Assembly: GCA_037445245.1 (NCBI GenBank)
Contig: JBBIKU010000127.1
Location: 1-7,063, forward strand
Length of the DNA stretch: 7,063 bases
Reading direction: 5' to 3'
Origin: JBBIKU01 sp037445245
GTDB taxonomy: Bacteria > Chloroflexota > Anaerolineae > Anaerolineales > Anaerolineaceae
In this document: piece after piece, positions 6,282-7,063 of the stretch
Numbering within the stretch: position 1 is the first letter of the stretch
Layout: every line of letters begins with the position of its first letter
The notes under the pieces: model-generated
What the model saw: only the letters and a program-made list of their open reading frames with translations
Told to the model about the DNA's origin: nothing
Databases searched by the model: none
Made by a program: the position numbers and the translations under genes

Positions 6282-6311
6282 GCGCCAAACACCCCTGCAG
6301 GTCTTTGGCGC
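6282..6311. repeat. Perfect inverted repeat between serC and the membrane operon
   Basis: GCGCCAAA (6282-6289) and TTTGGCGC (6304-6311) form an eight-base perfect stem with a 14-base loop containing CTGCAG. It lies 23 bases past the serC stop on the minus strand. No T-run follows on either side, so it is only a possible terminator for serC; it could equally be an operator or an mRNA-processing hairpin. No convincing -35/-10 pair was found in the 6227-6334 gap, and an imperfect CGCCGACG repeat occurs at 6253 and 6269. Confidence 0.45.
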
Positions 6312-6334
6312 CCCACTATCCGTCGTAAAACAAA

Positions 6335-7063
6335 TCAACCGTACTTCTTTTGAAATTCCTTCATGAACTCAGTCAAAACCTTGACCGATGTTTCGGTCAC
6401 GGCATTGTAAATCGAAGCCCGCAAACCGCCCACCGAGCGGTGCCCTTTCAGCCCGATCAAACCTTCCTTGTCGGCTTCTTTGCAGAACAATTTTTCAAGC
6501 TCCTCGCTCGGCATGCGGAAGGGCACGTTCATCTTCGAGCGTGCTTCCGGCAGCGCATGCCCGCGGTAAAAGCCGCCACTTTCGTCGATTGTCTTGTACA
6601 ACATCTCTGCCTTGACCGCATTGCGGCGGGCGATCACCTCCAAGCCACCTTGATCGAGTAGCCACTGCAAAACCAGCCCAACGATGTAGATGGCAAAACA
6701 CGGCGGTGTGTTGTGCATCGAAGCCTTGCCCACCTGCACCTTGTAATCCAGCATCACCGGCAGGTTCGACGGCGTGCGCTCGAGCAGATCCTCACGCAGG
6801 ATCACCAACGTCACCCCCGCCGGACCGGCGTTCTTCTGCGCTCCGGCGTAGATCAAGCCGTATTTCGAGATATCCACCGCTTTGCTGACGAAATTCGATG
6901 ACATATCGCACACCAGCGGCACACCCTCCGGCGCGACCGGCTCGCTCTGAAATTCCACTCCGTGGATCGTCTCATTCGAGGTGAAGTGCAGGTAGGCAGC
7001 TTTGGGATCGAGAGCGAGCGAATCCGCCGCCGGGATGCGGTCGAAATTGGTCGCCTCGCTGCT
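6335..7063 (-). CDS. serC: Phosphoserine aminotransferase SerC (N-terminus beyond window)
   Basis: The C-terminal 242 residues of the PLP-dependent enzyme that converts 3-phosphohydroxypyruvate and glutamate to O-phosphoserine and 2-oxoglutarate, the second step of serine synthesis; it is also used in pyridoxal phosphate synthesis in some bacteria. Visible landmarks are LHFTSNETIHG (25-35 of the visible part), CDMSSNF with the PLP-contacting Asp53, GLIYAGAQKNAGPAGVT with the Schiff-base Lys77 in AQKN, NTPPCFAIY, and the C-terminal phosphate-binding region GHRSVGGLRASIYNA. The protein ends FMKEFQKKYG then TGA. Start lies past base 7063; about 120 residues are missing compared with the usual roughly 360. 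No defect is seen in the visible part. The 108-base gap downstream means it may or may not share a transcript with the membrane operon. Confidence 0.96.
   Translation of the reverse strand, partial: SSEATNFDRIPAADSLALDPKAAYLHFTSNETIHGVEFQSEPVAPEGVPLVCDMSSNFVSKAVDISKYGLIYAGAQKNAGPAGVTLVILREDLLERTPSNLPVMLDYKVQVGKASMHNTPPCFAIYIVGLVLQWLLDQGGLEVIARRNAVKAEMLYKTIDESGGFYRGHALPEARSKMNVPFRMPSEELEKLFCKEADKEGLIGLKGHRSVGGLRASIYNAVTETSVKVLTEFMKEFQKKYG

Overview
The window is gene-dense bacterial DNA of moderately high GC. It reads as two convergent blocks. The plus strand carries three genes up to 2198 and the minus strand carries everything from 7063 down to 2263. No rRNA, tRNA, CRISPR array, transposase or phage gene was recognised. 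The mix of genes suggests a Chloroflexota (Anaerolineae-like) chromosome: a large multi-repeat protein that looks like DUF5671, a YwaF/TIGR02206-type membrane protein, a LacI-type regulator and a SerC of the longer classical type. That taxonomic guess is inference from gene content only.

Plus-strand block (1-2198). A LacI-family regulator enters from the left edge without its DNA-binding head (1-717). It is followed by a small cysteine-rich protein with a CX3CX2CX6CX2C tail, likely metal-binding (742-1128), and by an NAD-dependent extended SDR of the sugar epimerase/dehydratase type (1161-2198). The three are closely spaced and could be co-transcribed, but no shared pathway is evident.

Minus-strand block (7063-2263, read right to left). 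The C-terminal two thirds of phosphoserine aminotransferase SerC (serine biosynthesis) comes first. After about 108 bases containing a hairpin there is a compact run of poorly characterised, mostly membrane-anchored genes. In order they are: a one-TM coiled-coil protein broken by a frameshift, a 54-codon reading frame, a one-TM protein with an NTF2-like exterior domain, a 638-residue membrane protein built from six repeats of a DUF5671-like module plus a soluble domain, and a six- or seven-TM YwaF/TMEM164-like protein. Junctions are ATGA, ATGA, 7 bases and 33 bases, so this is very probably one operon.

The most notable observation is in the coiled-coil gene. The 54-codon frame and the coiled-coil frame together look like one 257-residue protein interrupted twice by single missing bases (near 6131 and near 5634). 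No comparable break was found in the other genes of the window. The operon has the look of a conserved but unstudied envelope module. Its function cannot be read from the sequence.
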